From Pseudomonas sp. GM80 (GTDB lineage: Bacteria; Pseudomonadota; Gammaproteobacteria; Pseudomonadales; Pseudomonadaceae): 64,000 bases of DNA. Shown piece after piece: positions 46,675-56,700 of this stretch. The notes beneath the pieces were generated by a model. The model was not told the origin of the DNA, did not search any database, and saw nothing but the letters and a program-made list of their open reading frames with translations. How positions within the stretch are numbered: position 1 is the first letter of the stretch; each line of letters starts with the position of its first letter. The position numbers were made by a program, and so were the translations under genes. The DNA lies in the NCBI RefSeq assembly GCF_000282515.1, contig NZ_AKJD01000052.1, positions 1 to 64,000 on the forward strand, given 5' to 3'.

Positions 46675-47154
46675 TCAGTGCATTTTGCTGTGATCGTGAC
46701 CTTCCATGTTGGTCAGCGCGCGCACCGGGGCTTTGACCTCGATGGTTTCTTTCTCGCCCTTGGCGTTCTCGACGGTCAGGGTCAGCGGCACGCTTTCGCC
46801 TTCTTTCAGTTGACCGGTCAGGCCCATCAGCATCACGTGGTAGCCGTTCGGATCAAGCTTGACGGCTTTGCCGGCCGGCAGCTCGACGAATTTCACCGGG
46901 CCCATGCTCATGACGTCGTTCTTCATGGTCATTTCGTGAATTTGCACGTCTTTGGCCACCGGCGTGGCGACGCTGAGCAGTTTGCTGTCGCTGTCGGCGG
47001 TGAGGGTCATGAATGCGCCGCTGGCGGTCTGGGTCGGCACCGTGGCGCGGACCCAGGCGTCGTCGACTTTGGTCTGGGCCGACGCCTGGAACGCCAGGCC
47101 CATCAGCGACAGGGTCAGTGCGGCGCGTTTGATGTGGTTCAGAACAGGGTGCAT
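46675..47154 (-). CDS. Periplasmic copper chaperone PCu(A)C
   Basis: 159 residues with a Sec leader (cleavage after ASA, about residue 26) and the PCuAC domain. Copper ligands fit the pattern H-x-M then M...H-x-M: VQIHEMTMKNDVMSMGPV and PNGYHVMLMGL. A Met/His tail (MEGHDHSKMH) adds a second potential site. The family delivers Cu(I) to the CuA centre of cytochrome oxidase together with SCO. Its start overlaps the SCO gene end by one base, which supports joint action. Confidence 0.9.
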   Translation of the reverse strand: MHPVLNHIKRAALTLSLMGLAFQASAQTKVDDAWVRATVPTQTASGAFMTLTADSDSKLLSVATPVAKDVQIHEMTMKNDVMSMGPVKFVELPAGKAVKLDPNGYHVMLMGLTGQLKEGESVPLTLTVENAKGEKETIEVKAPVRALTNMEGHDHSKMH

Positions 47155-47759
47155 CAGCAAACCTCCATAACAGTAAGCAAATCTTCCGTGCATTGTTCTG
47201 CCGAAAGCGAAGTGGACAGACCCAGGCGCAGACCGCCGTTGGAGTCGTAAACGTAACTGGTGGCGGTATGCGAGATGGTGTAGGTGTCGCCGGCCGGGAC
47301 TTTCTCGTAGAACACGTCGAATTCCTTGGCGGTGGCCGCGGTTTCCTCAAGCGTGCCGTACAGCGCAACGAAGGTCGGATCGAAGGCTTTCATGTAGGCG
47401 TCGAGGATTTCCGGCGTGTCGCGCTCGGGATCGAGGCTGATGAAAATCACCTGCAAGCGGTCGCCATCGGCGCCCATCAGCTTCTTGATTTTTGCCGCGC
47501 GGGCGAGGGTGGTCGGGCAGACTGCCGGGCACTGGGTGAAGCCGAAAAACACCATCGGCATCATGCCGCGAAAGCTCGACAGCGTCATGGTTTCGCCATC
47601 GGTGTTCTTCAGTTTGAAGGTGCGCCCCATTATCTTGTTACTCAGATCCTTGCCGTACTTGTACGACAGTTGGCCGCGGGTGTCGCAGCCGGCGAGCAGG
47701 CCGAGCCCGAGTACGCCCATTCCCGCAAGCACCTTGCGGCGAGTCAACAAAGCCGTCAT
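47154..47759 (-). CDS. SCO1/SenC-type copper protein
   Basis: 201 residues: a leader with a twin-arginine-like TRRKVLAG start and an LLAGC lipobox (Cys25), then a thioredoxin fold with the copper site C77-x3-C81 (FTQCPAVCPTT) and H164 (TISHTATSYV). SCO proteins assemble CuA of cytochrome c oxidase or act in copper-dependent redox control. It lies directly upstream of the PCuAC gene on the same transcript. Confidence 0.92.
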   Translation of the reverse strand: MTALLTRRKVLAGMGVLGLGLLAGCDTRGQLSYKYGKDLSNKIMGRTFKLKNTDGETMTLSSFRGMMPMVFFGFTQCPAVCPTTLARAAKIKKLMGADGDRLQVIFISLDPERDTPEILDAYMKAFDPTFVALYGTLEETAATAKEFDVFYEKVPAGDTYTISHTATSYVYDSNGGLRLGLSTSLSAEQCTEDLLTVMEVC

Positions 47760-47915
47760 CTAATACCGCCTTTTGCAGCCCGTCAGTCGACAGGACTGGC
47801 GGGGGGTTAACCGTAAAAGCGGCGCATGATACCAAACTGAGACCAGACGACGGCTGCGGATCGCCATGCGGTGTGGGATAGGGCGACAAAAGGTGTAAGA
47901 AAAAGTGACGTAGGC

Positions 47916-49316
47916 TCACTGCACGCGCGATTCATCGCCCCGCCAGCCGCCGCCCAGCGCGGTGTACAGGTTGACCTCGGCCACCAGTTGCGCGAGGCGG
48001 TCGGTGATCAGACCTTGCTGCGAACTGAACAGCGAACGCTGCGCATCGAGGAACGTCAGGCTACTGTCGACGCCGTTCTTGTAACGGTTCTGCGCGAGGT
48101 TGTAATAGGTTTGCGTGGCCGCAACCAGATCGCGTTGCGCCTGCAATTGCTGCTGATAGGTGGCACGCGCCGCGAGCCCGTCGGCGACTTCCTGAAATGC
48201 CGTTTGAATCGATTTTTCGTATTCGGCGACAGCGACGTCTTTCTGCAATTTTGAATAATCGAGGCTTGCGCGCAGGCTGCCGGCGTTGAAGATTGGCAGG
48301 CTGATTTGTGGCTGAAAAGTCCAGGCGCCAGAACCGCCCGCAAACAGCCCGGAGAGGTCGCGGCTCGAAGTGCCAGCGTTCGCTGTCAGGCTGACACTGG
48401 GGAAAAACGCCGCGCGCGCCGCGCCAATATTGGCGTTGGCGGCTTTGAGTTTGTATTCGGCCTGGAGAATGTCCGGGCGTCGTTGCAGCAAGTCCGAGGG
48501 CAAGCCGGCCGGCAGTTGCTCGACCAGATCGCTGGCCAGTGGTTGCCCGGGCAAGGACGCCGACACCGGCGTACCGACCAGCAAGGTCAGGCTGTTCAGG
48601 TCCTGCGCGACCTGGCGCTGATAGCGCGCCAGGTTGGCCCGTGAACTGTCGACGCTGGTTTGCGCCTGAGCCTGTTCCAGTGCCGAAGATTTGCCGGCCT
48701 CGCGGTTGCGCGTGGTCAGGTGCAGGCTCTGCTCGTCGGCGGCGAGGGTGTCGCGGGTCAACTCCAGCAGTTCCTGATCGGCGCGCCAGGTCAGGTAAGC
48801 GTTGGCAACGTTCGCCACCAGACTCAACTGCGCACTGCGCCGCGCCTGCTCGGTCGCCAGCCAGGTTTGCAGCGCCTGTTGGCTGAGGCTGCGCACCCGC
48901 CCGAAGAAGTCCAGCTCGTAGGCACTGATGCCAAGGTTGACCGCGTAGGTCGAATTGATCAGCGCTTTGCCTTGGGTCACGCTCGGCGGCATGCGCTGGC
49001 GTGATTCGCTGGCATTGGCCGACACCGCCGGGTACAGGTCGGCCCGTTGAATGCGGTATTGCGCCTGGAACGCTTCGACATTGAGCGCCGCGACGCGCAG
49101 GTCGCGGTTGTTGACCAAGGCGCTTGCGATGAGTTGTTGCAGCGCCGGATCGTTGAACAGCGTGCGCCAGTCTTCAGTGCTGGCCGAGGCCAGCGTCGGC
49201 GTCGGCGTCGGGTATTGCGCGGCAATGGGGGCTGCGGGCCGCTGGTAGTCAGGAATCAGGGAGCAGCCGGCCATCAGCATGGCCATGGACAGCAGAGAAA
49301 ATCGCAACGTCGACAT
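47916..49316 (-). CDS. Outer-membrane efflux lipoprotein (NodT/OprM family)
   Basis: 466 residues with a lipoprotein leader ([12 protein letters not shown]; lipidated Cys18) and two OEP domains, each with the coiled-coil/beta pattern of TolC-like channels ([51 protein letters not shown]). It forms the outer-membrane duct of tripartite exporters. No periplasmic adaptor or inner-membrane pump is adjacent. In several Pseudomonas cyclic lipopeptide clusters a nodT-like gene sits beside the luxR gene just before the first NRPS, exactly as here. Export of the lipopeptide is therefore the likely job, by context. Confidence 0.9.
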   Translation of the reverse strand: MSTLRFSLLSMAMLMAGCSLIPDYQRPAAPIAAQYPTPTPTLASASTEDWRTLFNDPALQQLIASALVNNRDLRVAALNVEAFQAQYRIQRADLYPAVSANASESRQRMPPSVTQGKALINSTYAVNLGISAYELDFFGRVRSLSQQALQTWLATEQARRSAQLSLVANVANAYLTWRADQELLELTRDTLAADEQSLHLTTRNREAGKSSALEQAQAQTSVDSSRANLARYQRQVAQDLNSLTLLVGTPVSASLPGQPLASDLVEQLPAGLPSDLLQRRPDILQAEYKLKAANANIGAARAAFFPSVSLTANAGTSSRDLSGLFAGGSGAWTFQPQISLPIFNAGSLRASLDYSKLQKDVAVAEYEKSIQTAFQEVADGLAARATYQQQLQAQRDLVAATQTYYNLAQNRYKNGVDSSLTFLDAQRSLFSSQQGLITDRLAQLVAEVNLYTALGGGWRGDESRVQ

Positions 49317-49383
49317 CGAACAGCCTCGTTCAAGAAAGAGCAGATGCTTGTAGTGAACAACCCATAAGCCAGACACTCCCCCC

Positions 49384-49469
49384 TGTAGGAGCTGCGGCAC
49401 GCTGCGATCTGTTGATCTGGTTTTTAACAAAGCAGGATCAAAAGATCGCAGCGTGCCGCAGCTCCTACA
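49384..49469. repeat. REP-like inverted repeat (family A)
   Basis: TGTAGGAGCTGCGGCACGCTG pairs with CAGCGTGCCGCAGCTCCTACA perfectly over 21 bases. It lies between the luxR gene and the efflux lipoprotein gene on the same strand. Confidence 0.9.
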
Positions 49470-49506
49470 GGGGGGGGGTGAAGTCAGTGGGGGATTTTGA
49501 ACCGGC

Positions 49507-50301
49507 TCAGGCCCCGGCCATCCATTTCGCCAGCCCATGCCGGCCGCTGACTCCCAGTTTCGCCGCGGCGCGTTTGAGGTAAGTCTCGATCGAGCTGTTC
49601 TTGACCCGCAGTTTTTCCGCCATCTGCGGCACGGTGCCGCCGGTCAATAAGCCCAGACACACCTCTTTCTCGCGCGCTGACAGAACAATCCCGTTCACCC
49701 CGAGACGCTCGTCAAACACCTGCGCCAGCGGCGCCTGATCCAGTTCGGCCAAAGGTTGGCGCGGTTGCCTGGCGAGAGTTTGCCGACTGATCTGCGCATG
49801 GCGTTCGATCAGCGGCAGCAGGGTGTCGGAGAGACTCTTGAGAAACGACAGTTCCGGGAGGGAAAACACCCGCTGGGTGCGCGGTCGGTAAAATGAAATG
49901 ACGCAGCGCCGGTTGGAAGTGCGCGAGACCAGATTGCATTGATGAGCACTGTGCGAGGGGTGTTGCGATTGCAGCGAAGCTCTCAATTGAATCAACAGCG
50001 AGTCGTTCATTTCGATCATCTTTTCCAGCAGCGGATGATCGTCCGGGCGCTCCAGCGGATCCGGCGGCGGCAAGGTCTGCGGCAATCCGGCACTGCCCAG
50101 TGCCTTGATCTCGACGACGCTGGCCTGTCGCTCGTCCAGCGTCCACTCGCTGAGATCGACCCGGTTGACCGGCACCAGCGTGTCGACCAACTGGAACATG
50201 TTCGTGGCGAAGTGAACGTTACCGGTGCTGGCAATCAGTTCGCCCAGTTGCCAATAAAAATGCGGGTTTTCCATGTTGCGAATACTGCCGGTCAGATTCA
50301 T
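49507..50301 (-). CDS. LuxR-type regulator of the lipopeptide NRPS
   Basis: 264 residues with a C-terminal LuxR HTH (about 200-264: [54 protein letters not shown]). The N-terminal part is not a recognisable acyl-homoserine-lactone domain, so it belongs with the non-AHL regulators (ViscAR, ArfF, SyrF type) that flank Pseudomonas lipopeptide clusters and are needed for their expression. It is divergent from the first NRPS gene across 486 bases. The start at 50301 has AAGGA close to it; an alternative M at residue 10 is possible. Confidence 0.88.
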   Translation of the reverse strand: MNLTGSIRNMENPHFYWQLGELIASTGNVHFATNMFQLVDTLVPVNRVDLSEWTLDERQASVVEIKALGSAGLPQTLPPPDPLERPDDHPLLEKMIEMNDSLLIQLRASLQSQHPSHSAHQCNLVSRTSNRRCVISFYRPRTQRVFSLPELSFLKSLSDTLLPLIERHAQISRQTLARQPRQPLAELDQAPLAQVFDERLGVNGIVLSAREKEVCLGLLTGGTVPQMAEKLRVKNSSIETYLKRAAAKLGVSGRHGLAKWMAGA

Positions 50302-50787
50302 ATCCTTGTCATCCCTGGTTCAGAGCCGTCGCTGAATCGTCCGCCGTCTATGCAAAAGCCGCCCACGCAGTCATTTCTCCTTGAACATGATCTGAGGCGG
50401 GATTTAAGCCCATGGCTTTGTCCTACGTCTGTAGGGGAAAACAGGGACACAAAGTGCCACTATTTCTGAAGATTGGCGCCGGGGTTCTGACGGGGGCTGG
50501 GGCTGTCGACAGGCGGGAGGTGACCGCTCGGTCACGTCCGAGCCCGTAAAACCGGGTGCGGCGTGATCGCGGCTCAACAGCGCGCGGGCAAATGGCAGCG
50601 CTGGTGTGTGGCTCTTTTCCTACAAGCTTTTCAGTATTTCCTCTCCGAATTTTTCGACAATACCTGCGCCAGTCAGGCCAATCAGGTCGATGGACGCCCA
50701 AGCGCGCAGTGATGTCCGGGTTTCAGGTGTCATGTCGGCGTCAGGGCCGATGCTTGAATACCGGCAAAATCACATGAGAAGGATCTT
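50302..50787. promoter_or_regulatory. 486-base divergent region, luxR / NRPS
   Basis: No gene was found. It holds an imperfect inverted repeat TGTCCTAC-N4-GTAGGGGA (50419-50438) resembling LuxR/syr-syp type boxes and a second inverted repeat GTGACC-N4-GGTCAC (50520-50535). A downstream GGGACA (50444) could form the right half of a wider site with TGTCC. The NRPS start is preceded by AGAAGGA. Confidence 0.45.
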
Positions 50788-53700
50788 ATGCAGCCTACTT
50801 CTGCCAACGTGGTGGACGATCTGTCCGTGCCTGTCGAGACATTCCCGCTGACTGCCGCCCAACGGGATATCTGGCTGGACCAACTGAGTCGCGGAGATTC
50901 GCCGCTGTATAACATTGGCGGTTATGTCGAACTGAGCGGGCCGCTGGATCCGTTGTTGCTGCATTCGGCGCTTGAGCAACTGGTTGCAGGCAACGATGCC
51001 TTGCGCACGATTCTGCTCTGCGACGTCAGTGACGATGGGTTGCCGTTGCAGGGATTTGCGCGGGCGCTGCCGGTGGTTATGCCGTTGCATGATTTCAGTG
51101 AACAGCGCGATCCACAGTCGGCGGCACAGGCGTTGGTCGAACAGCAGATGGCCCAGCCTTACACGTTGAACGGGCAGGCGTTGTTCCGCTTCTGTCTGAT
51201 TCGCCTCGATCACAATCGTCACTGGTTGGCGGCACAGGCGCACCATCTGATTATTGATGGCTGGGGGTTCGGCCTGCTGTTCAAGTCGGTGGGCGAAATC
51301 TACAGCGCGTTATGCCGTGGCGAGCAATCAGGGGTGGCAGCGCCGTCCTATGTCGGCTTCATCGAGGATGACGCGCGTTACCAGCAATCACCGCGCTATG
51401 AGCTTGATCAACGCTACTGGCTGGACAAATACCGCAGCGTCCCCGAGCCCTTGTTGACCCCCCGTCATCACGAACCCCTTGACCCTGAAGCGGCGCCCGG
51501 TCGCATCCATGTCGAGGCGTTTCCGACCCCGTTGCACGAGCGCATGAAAGACACGGCGCGGCAGTTGCGCGGCTCGGCGTTTCATGTGTTGCTGGCGGCG
51601 CTGCACGTGTATTTCAGTCGCACCGCGCAACGCGACGAGTGGGTGGTCGGCTTGCCGATTCTCAATCGCTCCGGTGCCCGTTTCAAAAGCACACTGGGCC
51701 TGTTCACCCAGGTCAGCGCAATGCGCATGGGCTTTGGCCGAGCGTTGCCCTTTGGCGAATTGATCAAGGCAATCGGCGATGGCCTCAAGCAGGATTTCCG
51801 TCATCAGCGCTACCCGCTGAGCGAGATGAACCGCGCGCTGGGCCTGTTGCGCGAAGACCGTTCGCAGCTGTTCGAACTGTCGGTGTCCTACGAGCAGGAC
51901 GACCATGACTACCGTTACGGCGACGCACCGGGGCACGTGGTCAAGGTCTCCAACCAGCACGAAGCGACACCGCTGGCCATTCACCTGCGCAGCAACCGGT
52001 ACAACGACAAGGCCTGGCTGCATCTGGTGTATTCGCCAGGCTATTTCACGGCTGACGAGATCGCGTCGTTCACCGAGCACTTGTTGCTGATCCTGGAGCA
52101 AGGCCTGGAGTCTCCTGAGCGGATCGTCGCCGATTTCAACCTGAACAGCCCGGCAGAACTCGCCCGGTTGAATGAGTGGAATGACACCCGAGTCAGCTAT
52201 CCGCAAACCCGGACAATTCATCAACGCTTCGAGTCGCGCGTGGCCGAACAGCCGGACGCCGTGGTCGCGACTTATCAGGGGCGGTCGCTGAGTTACGCCG
52301 AACTGAACCGGCAAGCCAATGCGCTGGCCCATCATCTGCTGGGCCTCGGCGTACGGCCCGATGACCGGGTGGCGATTGTCGCCCGCAGAGGCCTGGAAAC
52401 CTTGGTCGGGCTGCTGGCGATTCTCAAGGCTGGCGCCGCTTATGTGCCGATCGACCCGGCGCATCCACCCGAGCGCCTGAGTTATCTGCTCAGCGACAGC
52501 GCTCCGGTGGCGCTGCTGACGCAAAGTGATGTGCGCGAGCGTTTGCCCGCCACAGCGCTGCCAGTGATAGAGCTTGATCGGCGCGAGTGGGCGCTCGACA
52601 GCGTCACCAATCCCGAGGTGCCGGGGTTGACCACGAATAACCTCGCTTATGTGATTTACACCTCCGGCTCAACCGGGTTGCCCAAAGGCGTGATGGTCGA
52701 ACACCGCACCTTGTGCAATCTGGTCGACTGGCACTGCGCGGCATTTGGTCTCGGCCCGGGGCTGCACACGTCGAGCCTGGCCGGGTTCGGTTTTGACGCG
52801 ATGGCGTGGGAGGTCTGGCCGGCGCTGTGTGCCGGCGCAACGGTGCATTTTTCACCGGCATCCGACGGCAGCGAAGACATCGATGCGCTGCTGGCGTGGT
52901 GGCGGGCGCAGCCGCTGGATGTCAGCTTCTTGCCCACGCCGGTCGCCGAATACGCCTTCAGCAAACAACTCGATCATCCGACCTTGCGCACCTTGCTGAT
53001 CGGCGGTGATCGCCTGCGCCAGTTCAACCGCGCGCAGGGTTTTGCGGTGATCAACAACTATGGCCCGACCGAAGCCACGGTGGTCGCCACCTCAGGACTG
53101 ATCATGCCGGGGCAGACGTTGCACATCGGCAAACCGGTGAGTAATGCCACGGCTTATTTGCTCGATGATCAGCAGCGCCCACTGCCGATCGGCATCATCG
53201 GCGAGCTGTATGTCGGTGGCGCCGGGGTGGCCCGGGGTTATCTGAATCGCCCGCAGTTGACGGCCGAACGCTTCCTCGACGACCCGTTCAGCGCACTGCC
53301 AGGCGCGCGCATGTACCGCACCGGCGATCTCGCCCGTTGGCGCGCCGACGGCAACCTTGAGTACGTCGGCCGCAACGATGACCAAGTCAAAGTCCGTGGG
53401 GTGCGTGTCGAGTTGGGTGAAATCGAAGCGGCACTCGCCAGCCATGAAGCGGTGCAGGAAGCCGTGGTGTTGGTGCGTGACGGCCAGCTGTTGGCGTGGT
53501 TCACCGAACGTCAATCGCTGGACATCCTGCAACTGCATGCGCACCTGACCTCGCGCTTGCCAGCCGCCATGTTGCCGGCCGCTTACGTTCGTCTGGCGAG
53601 TCTGCCCCTGACCGCCAACGGCAAGCTTGACCGCCAGGCCCTGCCGCCACCGGGGCCGGAAGCGTTGATCCGTCGCGAATACGAGGCGCCACAGGGTGAT

Positions 53701-56700
53701 GTCGAAATCGCTTTGGCGCAGATCTGGGCCGAAGTCCTGCAGGTCGAGCGGGTAGGGCGTCACGATCATTTCTTTGAGCTGGGCGGCCACTCGTTGCTGG
53801 CCGTCGGCCTGATCGAACGCATGCGTCAGATCGGCATGAGCAGCGACGTTCGGGTGCTGTTCAACCAACCGACTCTGGCCGCGTTGGCCGCGGCGGAGGG
53901 CAGCGGCCGTGAAGTCGAGGTGCCGGCCAACCGCATTGCCGCCGATTGCACGCACATCACGCCGGACCTGTTGCCATTGGTGCAACTGGATCAGGCGATG
54001 ATCGAGCGTATCGTCGCAACCGTGCCAGGCGGTGCCGCCAATGTGCAGGACATCTACCCGTTGGCGCCGTTGCAGGAAGGCATTCTCTATCACCACATCA
54101 CCGCCGCACAGGGCGATCCGTACCTGCTGCAATCACTGCTGGCGTTCGACAGCATCGAGCGGGTCGAGGCCTTCGCCGCTGCGTTGCGTCAGGTCATGGC
54201 GCGCCACGACATCCTGCGCACGGCCGTGGTCTGGGAAGGGCTGACATCACCGGTGCAAGTGGTGTGGCGCGAGGCGATTTTGCCGGTGCAGGAGGTCGAA
54301 CTGGATCCTGCTCACGGCGCGATCATCGATCAATTGCACGAGCGTTTTGACGCGCGGCGCTATCGCCTCGATGTGAGTCAGGCTCCACTGCTGCGCCTGA
54401 TGTTTGCCCGCGATCCCGCACATAACCGCGTGGTCGGCATTTTGCTATTCCATCATCTGGCGATGGATCACGTCGCACTGGAGGCAATGCGCGAAGAAAT
54501 TCACGCCAGCCTGTCCGGGCACGGCGAACCGCTGGCAGCACCGGTGCCGTACCGCAACTATGTGGCGCAAACGCGATTCGGCGTCAGCGAGCAGGAGCAT
54601 GAACAGTTCTTTCGGCAGATGCTCGGCGACATCGACGAACCGACCTTGCCGTTCGCTTTGCAGAACGTCCAGGGCGACGGCAGCAACATCGAAGAAGCCG
54701 AGCAAACCCTGGCGAGCGACCTTTACCAGCGCCTGCAACAACAGGCGCGTGTGGCCGGCGTGAGCGTTGCCAGCCTGATCCACCTCGCTTGGGCGCAGGT
54801 GCTGGCGGCGACGTCCGGCCAGCAAAGTGTGGTGTTCGGCACGGTGCTGATGGGCCGCATGCAGGGTGGCGCGGGGGCCGACCGTGCGCTGGGGGTGTTC
54901 ATCAACACCTTGCCGCTGCGGGTCGATGTCGGCGAAGGCGCGCGCAGCGCGGTGAAATCCACCCACGCCCGGCTGAGTGCTTTGCTCGGCCATGAGCACG
55001 CTTCTCTGGCGCTGGCCCAGCGTTGCAGTGGCGTCGCCGCACCCGCGCCGCTGTTCAGCGCCTTGCTCAACTACCGGCACAGCGATGATGTCGAGCAAGA
55101 CACCTCCCGGCAAACCTGGCAGGGCATCGAAACGTTGGCCAACGAGGAACGCACCAATTACCCGTTTACCTTGAGTGTCGATGACTTCGGCAGCGGTTTG
55201 CGGCTGACCAGCAGAACCTTGTCGAGCATTGGCGCGCAGCGGATTTGCGCTTACGTGCAGGCCGCTTTGAACGGTTTGGTCGAGGCGTTGGAAACTACCC
55301 CGCAACGGCCGTTGAGCAGTCTGCCGTTGCTGCCGCAAGAGGAGCTGCAACAGCTGCTGATCGAGTTCAACGATACGACAGTCGATTGCCCGATGGATCA
55401 GCCGCTGCAGGCGCTGTTCGAACAACAGGTTCTGCGCAAGCCGGATGCCATTGCGGTGCAATTCGCCGAGAAGTGCCTGACCTATCGCGAACTGAACGAG
55501 CAAGCCAACCGCTTGGCCCATCATCTGCGCGGGCTGGGCGTTCAGCCTGATTCGCGGGTAGCGATTTGCGTCGAGCGCGGGCTGGAACTGGTGGTCGGTC
55601 TGCTGGGCATTCTCAAGGCTGGCGGTGCGTATGTGCCGCTCGATCCGGATTACCCGCTGCAACGGCTGAACTACATGCTGCAGGACAGTGCGCCGGTCGC
55701 GCTGCTGGTGCATGCCGCGACGCGCGATCTGCTCGGCGAACCCGGCGTGCCGCTGATCGATCTCGACCTCGGCGCCTGGCAGGAGCAGCCGCACGACAAT
55801 CCGCAGGTGCCGGGTCTCGGCGCGACCAATCTGGCCTACATGATCTACACCTCCGGCTCCACGGGCACGCCGAAGGGCGTGATGATCGAGCACCGCAGCG
55901 CCTGCAACATGGTGCACTGGGGCTCGCAACTGGCGCCGCCGACTGAACACGGCGCGTTGCTGCAAAAGGCCCCGTACAGTTTCGACAGTTCGGTGTGGGA
56001 GATTTTCTGGCCGCTGTGTTCGGGCATGCGCCTGGTCCTTGCGCGCGCCGATGGCAATCGCGATTCGGCGTATGTGACGCAAGTGATCCGCGAGCAGAAC
56101 ATCACGGTGGTCAAGTTCGTCCCGGCGCTGTTGCAGCAGTTCATCGAACAGGACGACGTCAGCCAGTGCACCAGCCTCACCGACGTGCTCAACGGTGGCG
56201 GCGAGTTGACCGTCGCGCTGGCCCGGCAAGTGCGTGAACGCCTGCCGTGGGTGCGCCTGCACAACGTCTACGGGCCGACCGAAACCACGGTCGACAGCAG
56301 CGGCTGGACCCTGGAGCCCGGCGAGCCGCTGCCGCCGACACTGGTGCCGATCGGCAAGGCCCTGAGCAACACGCGGCTGTATGTGCTTGATGGCTGCGAT
56401 CAACCGGTGCCGCTTGGCGTCAGCGGGCATTTGCACATTGGCGGAGTGGGCGTGGCGCGCGGCTATCTGGGACTGCCACAACTGCAGGCCGAGCGTTTTA
56501 TCGACAGCCCGTTCGTGGCGGGTGATCGTTTGTATCGCACCGGGGATCTGGTGCGTTACGGCGCTGACGGCAATCTCCAGTTCCTCGGGCGCAATGACTT
56601 CCAGGTCAAGCTGCGCGGGGTTCGTCTTGAGCTGGGCGAGATTGAAGCGCGTCTGCTCGAACACTCGGCCATTCGTGAGGCGGTAGTACTGGTGCGCGAT

